From assembly GCA_035771165.1 (NCBI GenBank), contig JAWNZC010000030.1, positions 358,501 through 422,500 on the forward strand: a stretch of 64,000 nt of DNA. The letters are read 5' to 3'. Position 1 is the stretch's first letter; each line of letters starts with the position of its first letter. Source of the DNA: Paragorgia papillata (lineage: Eukaryota; Cnidaria; Anthozoa; Scleralcyonacea; Coralliidae). The notes under the pieces are model-generated. The model was not told the DNA's origin, searched no databases, and was given only the letters and a program-made list of their open reading frames with translations. Of this stretch, positions 63,540 to 64,000 are shown one piece after another. A program made the position numbers and the translations under genes.

Positions 63540-64000
63540 AAAACACGTATTTGTTACGTTTGTGAGCTTGGTGTCATGGAACAGACGTTTGGTAGACGTT
63601 CATCAAGCTCAAATACTCAGAAAACGTTTCTGAGCCCCAGACAGGGATCAAACCTTCAACCTTCTAATGACCAGTTAAACGCTCTAATCATTGAGCTACT
63701 GAGGCTCAGATGGAGAGCTAAGGTTGTAAATTCATAGTCATATGTGTTTCCTAAGTGGTAGCGTTCGCATATGAGATGTAGTTCAAATGATGAGTTGTAC
63801 GTATACATGTAGTGCACGTGGTACATTTGTGAGCTTGGTGTAATGAAACAGACGTTTGGTAGACGTTCATCAAGCTCAAATACTCAGAAAATGTTTAGAA
63901 GCCCCAGACAGGGATCAAACCTTCAACCTTCTAATGACCAAATATTTAGACGCTCTGACAACCGTGCTCTGACCATTGAGCTACTGAGGCTCAGATGGGG
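63540..64000 (-). repeat. Two tRNA-derived SINE copies, reverse orientation
   Basis: Heads at about 63631-63709 and 63898-63993 (B boxes GGGATCAAACC, A boxes GCTCTAATCATTGAGCTACT) with the tail GTTTGGTAGACGTTCATCAAGC. The second is cut by the window end and carries an insertion in the anticodon region. Confidence 0.75.

Overview
The window looks like metazoan genomic DNA, most likely from a cnidarian. A lineage as basal as a sponge cannot be excluded. The reasons are an intron-rich host gene with GT-AG introns and one GC-AG intron, tRNA- and 5S-derived SINE pieces, many fold-back MITEs, and very heavy simple-sequence load. No bacterial operons, rRNA operon or CRISPR array are present.

Host genes. 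Positions 7029-62319 hold 20 consecutive exons, all in consistent splice phase, of a receptor-type protein tyrosine phosphatase (RPTP) that continues past the right edge. The order is signal peptide, a Cys-containing lectin-like domain, SUEL galactose lectin, SRCR, F5/8C (discoidin), two FN3 domains, an RPTP-like extracellular module, another FN3, a membrane-proximal module with a polybasic (furin-like) site, a transmembrane helix, the juxtamembrane segment and the start of the PTP domain. On the left edge (380-425 and 4323-4660) are the last exons of a second receptor gene. Its membrane-proximal exon is nearly identical to that of the RPTP, but its cytoplasmic tail carries an ITAM-like tyrosine pair instead of a phosphatase. 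A damaged copy of the signal-peptide exon lies between the two genes.

Mobile DNA. The intron between exons 13 and 14 of the RPTP contains a complete Polinton/Maverick (33751-53156, 19.4 kb). It has 466-bp inverted terminal repeats, AG...CT ends and a perfect 6-bp target duplication TATGGT, and it sits inside a 17-bp minisatellite. It encodes protein-primed DNA polymerase B, a retroviral-type integrase, an A32-like packaging ATPase, a probable double-jelly-roll major capsid protein (frameshifted), a probable penton protein, two virion-spike-like proteins (one collagen-like with a C1q-like head, also frameshifted), several membrane and zinc-finger proteins, and about ten unknown ORFs. I could not find the usual adenain-like protease. 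Two signals look little described: perfect intergenic hairpins just after gene ends (nine found), and ITRs that end exactly on the ATG of both terminal genes. An older, broken Polinton-type ATPase lies at 1482-2921. A mariner-like fragment is at 31340-32361.

Repeats. Intron 2 holds a giant fold-back structure (about 10.85-21.33 kb) whose arms are 10-bp satellites, with a second long-TIR element nested in one arm and a 2-kb core carrying small ORFs. Other introns hold minisatellites (31, 68, 122, 22, 11 and 17 bp units), microsatellites (TTAC, GACA, GGTGAT, AAAAC, GGGACA, CCCCT), a palindrome cluster at 8.3-9.7 kb and a crowd of MITEs at 56.8-63.5 kb, several flanked by TTAA.
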